Positions 23,102-37,130 of a DNA stretch of 64,000 nucleotides are shown here, in pieces. Source of the stretch: Thuidium tamariscinum (taxonomy: Eukaryota; Streptophyta; Bryopsida; Hypnales; Thuidiaceae); the NCBI GenBank assembly GCA_947034885.2, contig OX344749.2, positions 46,219,682 to 46,283,681 on the forward strand, in the 5' to 3' direction. The translations under genes were made by a program, and so were the position numbers. Each line of letters begins with the position of its first letter. The first letter of the stretch is position 1. The notes under the pieces were generated by a model, which was given only the letters and a program-made list of their open reading frames with translations, searched no databases and was not told the origin of the DNA.

Positions 23102-26100
23102 AGATCATTTGCTTTAAAAAAACAAAAGCACTAATTAGAGGCTCATCTACTATATAAGACCTTCTCTTTTCACACAGAATTCCAAGGATGAACATCTATA
23201 CGTTTGTACTACATAATAAGATTGTCTATCATCTATGCATTGGATACTTAAAGAGTGTCCAAGGTGTCCATCTAGTACAATGAACCTTTTATTAATAGGG
23301 TGTCTTGATTTCAAGTGAATCTTTGATACAAAGTGGTTGAAGGATTTTTCCCAGAATGTTTCAATCTAATGGACCTTCTTCAATAGAAAATAAGACTTGT
23401 GGCAAGCATTACATTTAGGTTGCAAAGTCAAGGCTTTGTTAATTGGTCAATTACATACATAAAGAGGCCTTGGCCATGGAGCAATACCCAAGCTCGACTT
23501 TGAGAATATTTCGTATTCCCAACCTTGGCTATCCACTTAGCCAAAAAAATGTTCTTTATCTCCTAGAGAACCAACACCATTTGGGGGCCAAAAAACATTC
23601 AAAATTGCTATTTTTATTGTAAGATGCAAACCCCCTGAAAAAAATTTACATATTTAATTAAAAGATCTTGCTTTAGATTAGAATAAGATTGCATGGGAAA
23701 ATTTCAAAAAATAATTGACCATATACATTAACTACAAAATTTAGTTTACATTCTATTTGGTTTTATTTTATGTACTATACTTCAAAAATGAGTGAACATG
23801 ACTTAAATTGATTAAATACACTAAATGTTGTAGTATTGTACATATATTACAACCCATAAAAAAACTAAAACCAAGAAGCAATTACAATTTGGATGTAAAT
23901 GAATTTCAAAGCTATCCTAAAGACTCAATGAATTATTGACTAGTTTTCAAATGAATTTCAAAGCTAACCACCCCTAGAGATTCAATTGTTTTATTAGTTT
24001 TCAAAATTACTTTAAGAAATTGTCAATGCTTCTTCTTTGAGTCACAATGACTTTATTATTTTAATGCATATTGTTGTATACCATAGAAAACCCACACCTA
24101 GTGGTATTGTAAAAAGTTGACACATATATACTTCAAAAAATAATATATACAAAAAAGTATAGATAATATTAATTTGAATGAAATTTAAAGATTCTTAATG
24201 ATTGAAAGAGGTGATTCACTATCATAGATTGACCTAAAGGATGCAATTTGAAGTATTGCATCTACTTTGAATAAATTTGAAAATATTCATTCTATTACAC
24301 AATTCATACTAGAAATCATTATAATCTGTATTTAGCAATCAAAACTATTATTGTTACGACAATTCAAGATATATTTGTTACAAAGGCGTCTGTACAGTTT
24401 ATTTGTTTGGATTATAGATGTGATTTGACAAGATATGACAACCACCACATGATACCAAAAGTTTGATTTATATTGAGTACTATGAATATTTTTTTATTCA
24501 AGACAAATAATTCATTAATTTATTATGTATATAATTTAATACATGTTAGAATAACAAATATTTATATTGTATGACCAAATGTTGAGAAATCCTTACAATA
24601 GACAAAAATATGACATATTGGTAAAGTTTTGGTATCAAATGGTTGTCATAATCCAAACAAATGTTGCATATAAATGCCTTTCAAACAAATACCTTGGATT
24701 CAAAAAGGGTGTGGCAAAAAAAATAGTTTAGATTGCTAAGTATAAATTAAATTTTTTTGTATTAAATGTGTAATAGGACAAATCTTTAAAAAAAAATTTA
24801 ATCCTTAAAATTTTCATCAACTATAATATATTTGATCAGTTTTAGAACAGTCATTTCTAGACTTAGGAATGTAAAGAGTCACTTATTCCTGGGATCATTC
24901 TCAAAAAAATAAAGTTAGCTATGAAGTAGTGTATTTAGATTTAGAAGAAGATTCACTATATATTGATTTTATAAAAATTTCCAAAATATGGGTGGTATGG
25001 AGGTAAAGAATCAAAGAGTCATTGGCCATAGAAAACTCTGAACAATGAGGTGGAGGTACATGTTTTTTTACCTTGTCATGATGTGAATCTAGCCACAACC
25101 ACTAGAATACACATCTTGTACTTGGATTTGAGTCATTTTTCAATTTTTTATTTATTGTGTTCTTTCAATCTACAATGTTTGATCTTGAATTTTGGCTACA
25201 AATTTGTTTCATTTATTTCATTTAAAAAAAAAATTCAACAATGAAGCGGTCATTGTTGCAAGACCATTATCTCATTCATTTTTTGTTCTAAGAATACACG
25301 ACTTGTTTCCATATATGTGGAACTTAGTTGCCTTGAAAATTAGCACAAGATGCCAACTTTCTAAAATATTATATGTCAAGAAGAGCCTATCAAAACACAA
25401 TTTTAGTTACACCCAAATATAGATTTTTTTGAAGCAACCTTCACTTTTTGTTGTAATTTTGCAATCCAGAAGTTGAATTGGAACCAAACCTTTGTAGAAA
25501 TGATAAAGACTTTTCTTTGTACAGGATCCTACAATTAATTTTGCTTAAATATGACTCATCACCTTCTAAGCTTCATCTCTTTGTAACTTACAAAATCAAG
25601 ATCCAAAACACCTTGAACGTCACTAAAATTTTCAAGAATTAAAGTGGATGCAACAACACTTCCAATTCCAACCTAGAGATAATTAATCTATTTTGAGCAT
25701 ATTGTAGGGTGGTATAAGTTTATTTCTTGGGCATCAATTGAAATATAATTTATTTCTAAAATGTCAAAGAGCACTTTTCTATCTTCAAATGTTTTTGAAA
25801 AAATCATGCCAAAAATTGAGATCATAAGGATTTGTCTAAACCTTGTAATATCCCCTATGGTGACACTAGGTCTTTCAAAAGTTAAGGATTTATCTCAATG
25901 TACTTCATTTGGATAAAATTGAGTGCATTCCACTATATGGGGAGAGTACATTATTCTTTATGACATATGTTTGCTCATGTGATATAGAAAGCATTATGAA
26001 GTTATTCTTTTAACACATGATTTAGTGTAGTTGACCAAAATACAACCATTCAACCATTGAAGTGATGGGATTAGACTATGTATAGTAATGTGAAAGTAGA

Positions 26101-27599
26101 GAATCATTGCAAGAAATAACATCCTTCGCCACTCATGTGGTTCAACATTTCATTCCTCATCACAAAATTTTATATTTGCATTAGAACTTATTATAAAGTT
26201 CTCCCTAATTTGTAGAAGGTTTGACTACTAATAGGTAAAAAAGATTCACATTGAAACATGAATACAAACTCCATTGTCAATTTTAGTGCTTCAAGGAGTT
26301 TTGTCCAATGTTTTTGTCTAACAACCTCAAACTTTGTCTCCTTGTCCATCATTTCATGCACTTGGGATTAAGTCTATGAACTAATCATTAGCCCTTGGAT
26401 GTTTGAATTTGATTTTGAATTTTAGTATATTTTACTTGTGTCCTTATAAGAATGGATGAAGCAATGTAAGTAAAGCTATTAGATATTATAAATATATTGC
26501 AATTGACTCTCCATTAAAGTCATGATCACATTTATCTCATCTAAAATTCTCAAAATTTTATGCCAACTAAATAGGGGGTTGTTTTTTCAAATTCTTTTTT
26601 ATGATGAAGTTGTGTTTTCCATAAGGCATTTTTCTTCTATTTTATATATTCTATTAGGAACTCATGTTTAAATTGTTAGAAACTAATTTTAATATGTCAT
26701 GTATACAAGCCCCAATGGTTTGGAATTTAATGTTTTAATAAGATGCACATGGCAATTATATGGGGATGGTATGGGGATGGTGAGAAGTGGATCTTTGCTT
26801 AAAGTGTACTTATAGTTAATATTTATATCTGAGTGTACTCTTTGGTTTTACATCTTTATTAATAGAGAATAATTGTTGACTCTTTTGTAATTTTTGTTTG
26901 TGCAGTAATATGAAATGGGGTGTCTATATAGCTATATTATTTATGACATAATGCTTGCTTAACCCTAAAGGATCAATTTGGACAGTGGATGAATGCAAAC
27001 ATGTCCCAAGCACACAAAGGCTTGCTCTTTCCATCTATCAAATTGTAAGTTTCTTAATTGGAAAGTTCAAATACTTTGCCACAGAAAGTAAATTATTGAA
27101 TTGAAAAGACAACCTTACGCATTGACAGACATCAGGTTAAGGTCAGTGTGCGAAAACACGTTTAACTTAGTACTGCCAGCGGCAAAATCTGTGTTTTGCA
27201 ACACGGACAGAGAACTTTATGCACATCAAAAATTTCACTAGAGGACAATTAGTTCATCAAGAATGTCAGGTGCGTTGTTTCAAACCTACTCATTTACATT
27301 GTGGGCACAGAATCTTTCAAATGTGCCATACAGTTCAGTGCAGCTATCACATGTGCACAGATTCTGTACCCACACAACTTCGTTCCAAATACAGCGAATA
27401 TAGCACCAGATTCTCAACAAAAGATGAGTAAACTGACTCAAAACCTGGTTACCTTTCTTAGTGTCGAGCAAGCCAACACCCCTTCAAACATCTCGAGACA
27501 TCGCGTCTCTGATTTCTGTAGTGAGTGCCTCACAAAGACAACCTGCTTGTTCCAAGCGTTAAAAATCACAATCTGTTCCACCAATGCTAAACCATAACT
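23102..27599. other. Long AT-rich intergenic tract
   Basis: Apart from the MITE at 24380-24681 and single degraded TTAA-family ends (near 25890, and TTAACCCTAAAG at 26959), nothing coding is recognised. From about 27.1 kb GC rises toward the FPP 3' side; a 98-codon frame at 27301-27597 has no known domain and may be chance. Confidence 0.4.
24380..24681. mobile_element. Inverted-repeat MITE, about 300 bp
   Basis: Left region CAAAGGCGTCTGTA then TTTGTTTGGATTAT, and right region ATAATCCAAACAAA then AATGCCTTT, are inverted. TGACAACC also recurs as a complement. No coding capacity. Confidence 0.5.
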
Positions 27600-28169
27600 G
27601 CAGTGCTTGAGAGGACGACCCTCCCCTCTCCACCATCTCCATCTGGCAGCACGGACCCATTTCCATGTCCATGTCTCTGCAGAGTTATAGATTCTAGACC
27701 CAAACTACGAATTCACCCTGAATACGCTACTCTACAATGTACACAATAAAAAAGACACTCCAATAACAAGTCGAGGGCCGGGAGGAGCCCGAGATTCGTT
27801 ATCAGACATAACTCTATCCTCTAAGTTGCATCGAAAGCATCAGCTCTTGGAGATCTATGTTTCTCTCAAAGCTCGAGACTTAAACCCTCTTCTCCAACTC
27901 CAACGCACCAAGTGGCGATAACAGCGAGAAGAATGAAGGATTAGATACCCAATCAAGAGTCGGAGGTTACAAGACCGGTGCAATTGAATATGCAAGGGCC
28001 ATTGAATTGGACCGCTTCAAGGTGGAGACCGCTTCCAGGACCTGTGTGTGTCCCTTGCAAATTCAATTGTGGCCATTGAGATCTCACTTTCTGGTCGATC
28101 AGACAGACCATAAGAACCAGCACTGCTTTGCCACATTGCGACAAAAAAAAGGGTGATGTAAGTTCGTTC
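27600..28169 (-). other. Probable FPP 3' untranslated region
   Basis: GC-richer sequence continues about 500 bp past the FPP stop codon (28172-28170) with no open frame of its own that looks genuine. The 3' end is not defined by a clear poly(A) signal. Confidence 0.4.
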
Positions 28170-31100
28170 TTAAGAGTTTCCGTTGGAATGGGAATAGCCA
28201 GACGAGACCCTGGTCTCACTGAGCGACCTGGCAAAGCAGCCACCTGCGGTTTCGGGGTTCAGAGGTTCAGCGTTGGTCCTAAGCTCGCCATCAGGCGCCT
28301 TGGGCAACTGGAAGGACCGCACCGTTCTCATACTCCTCACAAGGGCTGGAGACTCGGGTGTGGAGGGCGCTTCCAAATCCGAGCGGGCAGGAGAAGCAGG
28401 GACAGACACTGGGCCATCGGGAACTGTAACGGGAACTGCTGCACTGGTTGGCTGGTAATAGGTAGAGCCCTCGGGGTGGTGGGGAGCAAGAGTCGTGACT
28501 TCATCCCAGCTGTAATCACTGACCACTGAAGATGTTTTCTGAGGCGGGTCTTGGTCACCGGACTCAGTTCGCCATCTCAGAAGCTCCATTGTTTCTGTCA
28601 TTCGTTTGATGGAGTCGGGGGAGTCCGTGGTTGCACCGAGCGTTGGTGGATGGGAGAATCCGAGGACTTTCAGCTGCTTGCCAAGCGCTAAGATGGTGCG
28701 TTGGCATTCCGCAACTGCAGCTGCTGAGATCTCCCGCTCCTGACAAAGAAGCATATATTGCAAGTGGCGCGTTAAAAAGGCATGGAAATTTTTGCATGAT
28801 TACATAACATTCTAGAGGAGAGTTATTTCCATTCGCAATGAATTCCTGGACGCTATTAGAACTACTATATAATATTACGCATCTAATCCAGAGGACGAGG
28901 ATGCTGAAACGGTTAGCGACCTATCTCCTATTTGTCTGACCCTCTTACCAACTGCAACTCATTCCTTTAGATAGACTCGTTTGGTTTTCAGAAAGTAACA
29001 ATTGGTTGGAAGTATGACTTAGACAAATTGCTTGGTGGCCACTGGTCTTGGAATTGCAAATCAGGAATTGTCTTCAATCACTTATAATTGTCTAAACCTA
29101 TTACTTCAATGATCGCAGAAAAAAATTCATAGATTGATTGAGAAAATTTCATCTCAAGAGGGTTTGGCTCTTGAATCCAAAAATAAATCTGCAGTAATCT
29201 CCCAAAATTTACATTCCAACATAATGGTAAATTGCTTGAAGGGACAGAAAAAGTGTCCTCTGTCTTGACCAATGTCATAGTGATACAAAACTGGGATATG
29301 CATGGGAATTGACTAACTTTTAAGTAAGCTGCGTTTCAAATCAATTTGAAGGTTAGCGGGTACCTGCCGAGCACTTTTGATAGCCACATCCTCCCCAGTG
29401 AATGGCAGTGAAAACTCCTTACTATGTACAAGCGTATCTGTATTTCGTCCCACACCCCTGATTGGACACTCGCCCCACGTTTACATTAGTCATACAGCAC
29501 ATGAAGTCGTAGAGACTCTAAGTCTTTTTGAAGTAGTTTCCATTGTGTCAGATGGAGACTTTCTTTTGTCCAGGCTTATTTTAATTTTTGACCGACACAT
29601 GCCATGTTCTCCACGAATTCTGGTGGTGAAGATTTGGACCCGAGCATCTGAATTGTATTTTTCACAATATTGTGAATCCAATTTGTCATTTCAAAACCAT
29701 GAATCCTTGACCCTTCTCAACCATCCAAACCAATCAACACTCAAAGAAGAGCAATAGAATGGATACTCGTGATAAGTACCTATGAATCTGTTCTTGCAGA
29801 TCCTCCAGCTTGGCAACAACATCATGGTGCCGGCGCCGTTCCCCATGCAATTCATTCTCCAAGGCTGCCAATTTAGCATGAAGCTCGCTCATTTCAGCTT
29901 CGGCAACACGCATGCTCTTATGGGACGACGAAAGCTCCAGCAATTCCTCCTCCAGAAGTTCATCTTCTTGTGTCTGCTGGTCTAGCTGGAGCCGCAACTC
30001 AGCAACCAGGTTCTCAGCCTCCTTCACCTAAGGGAATTTCCATCCAATTGTCAATTTTCCGTAAGAATGACAAACATTTGTGCATCTGTTCAAAACAATA
30101 ATCTAGAGCTGTTCTAGTTTTCAAACGAAGAACCACTTGTACTGTCCTTTTTGGCAACTGGAAAAATTCCCAATTTAATTAATATCGTGTTACCTGATCC
30201 TTCAACGCGTCTATTCTTTCATAGGCTTCATGCAGCTGGGACTCCACACCCGACAAATGACGCATGATTTCTAATTTCTCTCTCTGCACTTGCTCCATCT
30301 CTTTCAAGACCCGGTCCATCTTATTCTTCAGTTGAATCTCAACTTCAGCTCGCTCCTCCTGAAGTATGCATAGCGCTTCTTCTAATTGAGATATTTGAGC
30401 CCTCGCTGATTCTCGATGTACGCACACTGCTTCGTGATCCTTCGTAACAAAGGTGGAAAGCCTTGTAATGCAAGCAAGGGTGGAGGAGAGCTCTGACACA
30501 AAGCTGGCATGATGAGCCTGACCCTCCAGGAGCTTGTTGGCCACCTGCACCAGGCTACTCATGGCACTCTCTAAATAGAGGTCTTGCCAATGGAAAGCCT
30601 TTGCAATTGACCCACTTGTGGCATCCTCAGGAGACGATTCCATTTCTAGAGCCAGAGCAAGGGCTTCAGTGGTTTGGAACAAACTTTTCACTGCTGTTGC
30701 CAACTCCATTTGCAGCTCCACACATATCTGCAGGCAGAATCGTCAGGTAAATCAAGGGACTCTGAACATGACATAAAATGATCTGTAATTCATCTAAGGC
30801 CGACTATTAAAGGAGTTGCCTATTACCCCTTCAATACTGGGATACAACCTCCCGTTTTGAATGATTGCATAAGAAATTCAGACGTTGTGATAAAAATATG
30901 ATCTTGATTCCTGGTACCGAAAGTGATCTCTCCACAACTCTATAGAGATCTCTCATAAATCGCTCCTACTTGTTGAAAATACATGGAGTGACGCGAATAG
31001 GATCGTCTACCTTACAAGGAAAGCAAGCTGCTCTAAACATAACTTAAAACCATCAGCTGACTTGGGACTGAAGCACTATTCCTCCAAATCAGATTTGAGA

Positions 31101-34100
31101 CTAATGCCATGCAGTTCTCGAGATTCAAAAGCGCAAATTGAGAAAGGTCAGTAACAAGCTTATACCAATATCAAAAACTGACGGTTGTGTGACCATAATG
31201 TGCAGATAATATTACCTCAGGCGCTTCAGGTTCGTAGACCTCAGCCTCCGGGATCTGCTCATCGGCCTCCTCCTGACTCTCCAGCAATTTTTCCAACCTC
31301 TCCTGCAAGGTGATGACAGACTGCTCGTTGGCTGAATTCCGGCTTTCCATAGCAGCCAGTTGATTCTCAGCAGCAGTAAGCTTCACACTTAGTTCTTCAC
31401 ACATCTGATTCGCCACCTCAAGATCCCTAGTCTTCTCTGCAAGGGTGCTTTCTAACTCTGCAGTTGCAGTTTCCTGAGCACCATCGAATCCAAGTCTCGA
31501 TTCAGACTGCGACGCAGAATGCACTATCCGTTCCGTGTCAATAAACTTTTGCAAGGAGTCCTTGGAAGAAGCTCTTTGCAAAACAGACGTTGATGATGTG
31601 GAGCACGCGCTGGATGATGCATCATGGTTGCGTAACATCTCAGCAGACGCTGTTCACAGAACCCCGTACATCATCAAAAACCATAATCGTACGAAACCCT
31701 CAAATGAAAGAAACAATAATTTCAAACGATCATTTGAAATCTGTAAACAGAAAATTTAAGCTTCAAACAGCTCAACTATTTTGCTCTCTAGATTCGTTGC
31801 CACCACTCCAATGGGGAGAGACGAAGCATTGTATGAAATCAGGATGCCCCCAAAAATGAGCCATGCGTTAAAAAGCAATAGTAGCAATAGAGGCTCATTA
31901 GTCCAAAGAATGAACTTCGTACCAGCGAGTATTACACCAAGAATTTCAATCAGTGCGAATATTTCAGTCAGTGAGATTTATACCAAGAACTGCTGAAGAT
32001 TATACACTCAACCCTCATTCATGATATTATCTCAGAGGACAAATGGACTTCTCAATGCACTGTCACACGTGTTCACAACTTGACATGTGAAAGTCGTCCA
32101 ATCAGCAGTGAACACTATATGACAGATTCTCAGGATATACAAGAAACGTGCAATTACAGAGTGCATCGAAAGAGATGTATGAATATTATGCATCTATATC
32201 TTTAAGGTATGGATACTTGCGATAGCCAGAAAGCACACCTGCAGATCTCAAAGTCTCCAGCTCATTCTCCACAGTGGTTAAACGGCTTGCAGTGTTGGAA
32301 CACATGATACGGGCTTGCAATAATTCATCATTCCGTTTGGACAAAGCCTCCTTCAGAATGCGTGTCTCCTCGTCCATGTTAGCGATCCGCAGGGCATGAT
32401 CAGGATTGAAGTCCTCCAATTCATGTACAGGCAGGAAGTCGACTCCCCCACTTTGGCTTCGATTCAGAGAACGCCGGCGTCCCTTAACCGAGTCGCCTGC
32501 TTCCTTCCCGAGAGCATCCAGTTCTTGCTTCATTCGCACAATAGCTGCAGGGTCTGCGATGAAATATCATAAATTTAATCAATTAAAAAAACATAAGAAT
32601 CTTTACCAATACGAATAAGGTTGATGCACGAAGCAACACACGCGAAAAGTAGCACATGTCAAGTTATCGTCCAAGATCCTTCCACATTCGAGCATTCACC
32701 GAGGTCAAATTGCAAATCAAAGTTAATAATTGCAAGCATGTTCGCAATTCCATTATTTAAACACGGGAGAATCCTGGTAAAGAATGTCATTTGAGTTCGG
32801 GGTTGTGAGTTGTGACCATACTTGGAAGCTTCTTGCGCACCATCACTCGGAGCCGGTTGCGTTCATCCTCCAGTCTGGCAATTCTCTTGACGTTGTCTGC
32901 ATGATGTCGAGACAGCACATCCGAGGTTTTCTTCCCATATTCGAGCTCGGCTGATCGAATTTCAAGCTCCTTGGTAATGGAGTGAATCCTGTACTTGAGA
33001 TCAAAATTCTCCTTCTCAAGCCCGTCTAACCGCACCTGCAAAGCCGCACAACGCTATGGTTCACTGCCAGGCACTCGTGAAAAAAAATCCACCTCGAGTT
33101 TAACCCCCCGAAAGCCCAAGGATTCATGGTTTTAAAATTGACCAATTTAATTGATCATATTGTGAAAATATGTAATTCAGAAGGGGTCAAATTTAAATGT
33201 TACCTGAATCCATGAAGAATATTTCACGTGTTGACCAAAAACTTAAGTAAAAATTGGACAAAAGAAAGTTCCTATAAGACTCACTCAAAATTGAGGACCA
33301 ATTCACAGTTCTTTAGGGGTTAAGAAGGAAAAATTTCAGTATAGAAGACCTCGACAACGTAGAAGAGAATGACGCTCTCACCCGAAGAATTTTGCTATCA
33401 GTCTCAACATGAGCCCTTATATCATTGAGCTCAGCAATCATTCTCGACCGATCCTGCAAGAAACTCTCCAACAATTCAACAATCAAAAACAAAGACAAAA
33501 GTACATAACAGTCTGAAGTACTAAAAAACTTGCATAATTTCCACTATGGGTACGATGCAAAGTTTTACACTTAGGGTGCAGTGTAACAAGAATTTTTCAA
33601 TCACATGATAAGAAAGTGAATTTCCGTAGACGATATTAGAACTGATACATAGCTCCGCGAATCCATTTTAAAAAGCATGACATAGGCTCAAAATTTAGCA
33701 CGAAAAGGACATGGATTTTCTTTCTCGGCTCACTTTTTAGTGATTCCAAGGTAATCAGGAATATTATATGAACAAGTGCCGAGTAACAAGAGATCTTTAA
33801 TCTTTTGATACAAAACGAAAGTTACCTTGAGCCGTCTGAGCAATTCTAAACAACAATGTATTGCCGCTACTTGTGGGTATAAAAAATGGAGGGAAATCAT
33901 GAAAACGAAGGTGGACACTGACCTTGAGAGCATGATTGAGGGCCTCGTTGTCGGCATGCGATTCAATGAGTAGTGTGCGAGTGTTAGACAAGGACTTGGA
34001 CAGATCCGAGAGCTTAGCCTCCAACTCCAGCCGCATTTTATCAAATTCCCGAGTCTTCTTCACAATTGTGTCATGCAAGTGCTTCTCGTGCAATTGCCGC

Positions 34101-35679
34101 CCCCCTCGTAGCTGCTGCATGATCTCCTGCAATGCGCCATCGAGGTGCTTCGCGCGGTCCTCGCTCGCCTTTTGTTGCTTTGTAACATTCTCAAGTTCCG
34201 CCTTGAACTCCGCCGCCTCGTTCTCTGCCTTCTCCCAACCTGGAACCCAAAATATGGTTCAATTGCGGATTAAGGGATCCTTTTGAAGGCAAATTGATAG
34301 GAGGGGGCAAAATTGGTGGGTATTATTGAAACCCCATCTTCTCTTAAATTTAGTAGAGGTAGATGAGTCTTTTCTGCTGGAAGATCAGTCTCTAGTCACA
34401 ATGTATGAATATCAATATCAATATCAACATTGAAAATCATCACCCATAATTTTCAACATTGGTGGGCATTCGGAGCAGTTTAGAACGTTATATATTCAAA
34501 ATTGAGAGCTTTCAGCGTTGAAATGGGAGGATCAATAGAAGGGAGCAAGAATGGTGACCAATTTAAACCTAATCTCCTCTCCAAATTTTTAATAGAGGCA
34601 GATGAGTCTCCACCATTGGAAGCATGAAGTTGAGTCTCCAATTGCAAAGAAACAGGATAAGTTTTCAAGAGTAGTAGCGTCCGTAGTATTTTAGGATGCA
34701 AATAATGTTCAATGCTGAGTGTTTCCAATGATTAAAATGGGAGAACAACAAGTGTGAGGGGCATTGCCAAGCATACAGGATATTTTAAACCCCATCTTCT
34801 AATTAGAGGCAATTGAGTCTCCAGTGTTGGAAGCATGAAGGTGAATCTCCAATGAAGATCAGTTTTTAACGTTGAAAATTGTTACCCACGCCCTTGAGAA
34901 GGTTGACAGATTTCAACAATGGAAGAGTCCTTGAAGAATGCGAGTGCACCACACGACAATATTTCCAACGACGATTTGAAAGTTTGAAACCCATTCTATA
35001 CGCAAGAAGCGGGTGATAGAGATTCTGAAGTTGAAGAAGAGGAGTAATGTACCGGCGACAGCTTCTTCCGCCACTTTGATGTGCTGCTTCACCAAGTTGT
35101 CTTTGATGGTGATCTCCGCCAACGCCACGGCTAACTTTTCATTCAACGCCTTCTCTTTCTCCGCGTGCTTCAAGTCCGCCTCATGTAGCTGCTCGTCTCC
35201 AATCCGCACCTGGTCTTGCAAAATCCTCGCCACTTCCTGCCACACAAACCCAAAATCTCTTTATTCTATAAACCAACAGAACACTCACGATTTCACCCTA
35301 AACACTCACATGAAAACCCCTGAAAACTCCTTTGAAATCCACCATTTTTCATATTGAACATTATGTCTGGACCTTGCAAGAATGGCGTGTTCCCCTCAGA
35401 CCAGGACTTTGCCGAACGACGATGCTCCAGGGTACTGAGATTTAGGGTACCAAAACACAGAAACTTCGAGACTCAAGAACCAGAAAATCTGAGAAAAAAA
35501 TTGCTACACAGAGAATTGTATGCACGGGATGCAAGCATTATATGAATGTAAACCTGCTCGTCGAAGAGCTTGACAGACGATGGCGACGATCCGCCCTCGG
35601 AGCCGCCGCTACTAAGGCCACTCTTTCGATTCTTCCACGGCCAGCCTCGCCGTCTATCGAGCTCTCTTGACTCCATCAT
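28170..35679 (-). CDS. FPP: Filament-like plant protein (FPP), long coiled coil (11 exons)
   Basis: Exons in transcript order: 35679-35554, 35236-35053, 34239-33923, 33453-33382, 33035-32822, 32553-32239, 31649-31216, 30727-30194, 30027-29780, 29421-29364, 28739-28170. All introns are GT-AG and the phases join to 1023 residues. The N-terminus carries the FPP signature of a basic stretch with WPWK (residues 13-16). Further family blocks are LVKQHIKVAEEAV (about 90-102), a GALQEIMQQLR block (about 135-145), VRKKLP (about 299-304) and EREISAAA...LGKQLK at the start of the last exon (about 835-858). Most of the protein is heptad-like coiled coil; the last 150 residues are Ser/Pro-rich. FPPs occur only in plants; Arabidopsis members were found as partners of the nuclear-envelope-associated protein MAF1. 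Two ATGs lie three bases apart at the start; the first is used here. The 58-nt exon 10 is inferred from phase, splice signals and family context and is the least certain part. Confidence 0.93.
33100..33323. mobile_element. TTAA-family element inside an FPP intron
   Basis: A 224-bp segment starts TTAACCCCCCGAAAG and ends CTTTAGGGGTTAA, inside the intron between exon 5 (ends 33035) and exon 4 (starts 33382). It is the shortest family member in the window and lies only about 60 bp from each exon. Confidence 0.7.
34240..35052 (-). repeat. FPP intron 2 built of about 210-240-bp degenerate tandem repeats
   Basis: A block containing AAACCCCATCTTCT, then TAGAGG(T/C)AGATGAGTCT, then GGAAGCATGAAG recurs three times (TAGAGG anchors near 34354, 34593 and 34804). 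Units are about 239 and 210 bp apart. The repeat occupies about 34290-34900 of the intron between exons 3 and 2 and is not seen elsewhere in the window. Confidence 0.7.
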
Positions 35680-37130
35680 GTGCTCTTAAATTCTACAGTA
35701 ATTAGTTCTCCGGAGAAAGAATCTGTAGAATCGAATGACCACGTGTCAGAGAACAAGCTATACTGCTTTGCATCGCTTCAAAGTCTGTCCATGAAAAATT
35801 CTGTAGATCGACTGCCTCACCCGTAAACCCTCGTCAAGTAATGCACTGAAGTAACACTATACCAGATTCTTGGAATGAGAATCTTTGGTACTCTTCTGAG
35901 AAAACTAATTCACCTCAGATGTCACTTGACCTTTTAAGACCACCGCGCTGGATTCATCTCCTACCAAGTCCAGCGAGATCTGTACAACCGTAAACTCAAT
36001 CGGTTCGTATCGGCTCGAAAATCAGTCGACACCCTAAACCCTTGTCCAGAAACACACGCTCCACCAGATTCTTGGGACGACGATTTGGCAATGTAGGAGA
36101 AAATGGCCTCAGATCTTTCGAATGACGCTCGTCCTGAAAGATTACTCCACTGAATTCGTGCCTGCTTCGACGTCGGAGATCCAAATCAAACTGTCACTAT
36201 AGTCCTGTTCCAAACTCCTGTTGTACCTAACCCAAACAGAATTTCCACAACACCGCCTCTTCCATTCCATCTCGAGTATTCGGCAACGAATGCAAAGGAA
36301 CCATTCCACGCGAACGACTCTCAAACCAGGCTACTACCGCCGCCTCCACAAACGTCGACCAGATCTGCTGATCCATCTCTCTCCAAACCAGTACAGTCTC
36401 AAACCCTGCTCATATTGTCACACCTGCTAAAGTCCAGACAAGAAAAGAGCGCAACTGAAAGATCCCGAAAGACGAGGGAAGACCAACAACGGCACCGCGA
36501 GAGAGACAGCTCCCCAACCTCACCCACCCATCCGCATGGCCACTTCCACAAATACCAGAAGTTACAAAACCAATACTGAACCAAACCAAATTGTATCCCG
36601 TGAAAAGCATCTGCATCCCGTGAAAACCAAAGAAGACAACAAAACGGTCCCTGAAAACGCCCAATCCCATATCCCCTGTTTCCCGTCTTCGGCGCTGGAG
36701 CTGTAGTGCGAATTCTAATAATGTCATCCCGCGACGTGTGTCTTCCGTCTTTTACGTTCCGATCATGACCACCATGGTATGCTCGATCTTCGCAATGGCA
36801 TCACGTGAAGGTTGCTTTGCATGTCTCCGATCGATGATTCTCGTGCCGCGACTGATGATTCTTGTGTCTGTGAAGTTCTGGATTGTGCTTGTTGTAGAGC
36901 TCGTGATGAATTGCAAATTGATTCCGGGAATCGCCATCGCCAAGATGAGGTGTATGAGTTTTAGCAACTGCTCCGTCCTATAAATTGAAATAGGGAATCC
37001 GGTTGCGGAGGTTCCTCGTCGTCGGACATTGAATGACCGCGTCTCCCCGCCACGCGATGTAAGTGACGACGACGCCTCCAACGCAATGCCGACTCTAACA
37101 CGACGCCGACTTCTTCGTGAATGCTCAATT
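35680..37130 (-). promoter_or_regulatory. Upstream and probable 5' leader/promoter region of FPP
   Basis: GC content stays raised for about 1.4 kb beyond the FPP start, then drops sharply near 37.13 kb. Two diverged copies of a block containing ACCAGATTCTTGG and CCTCAGAT occur near 35869 and 36063, about 194 bp apart, so this leader also carries a private duplication. Open frames here lack ATG starts or recognisable products. Confidence 0.4.

Noticed and set aside
28128-28529. 133-codon plus-strand frame near the FPP 3' end
   Set aside because: Antisense shadow of FPP exon 11.
36752-37081. 109-codon minus-strand frame upstream of FPP
   Set aside because: No ATG at its start, no recognisable domain; probably leader or promoter sequence.
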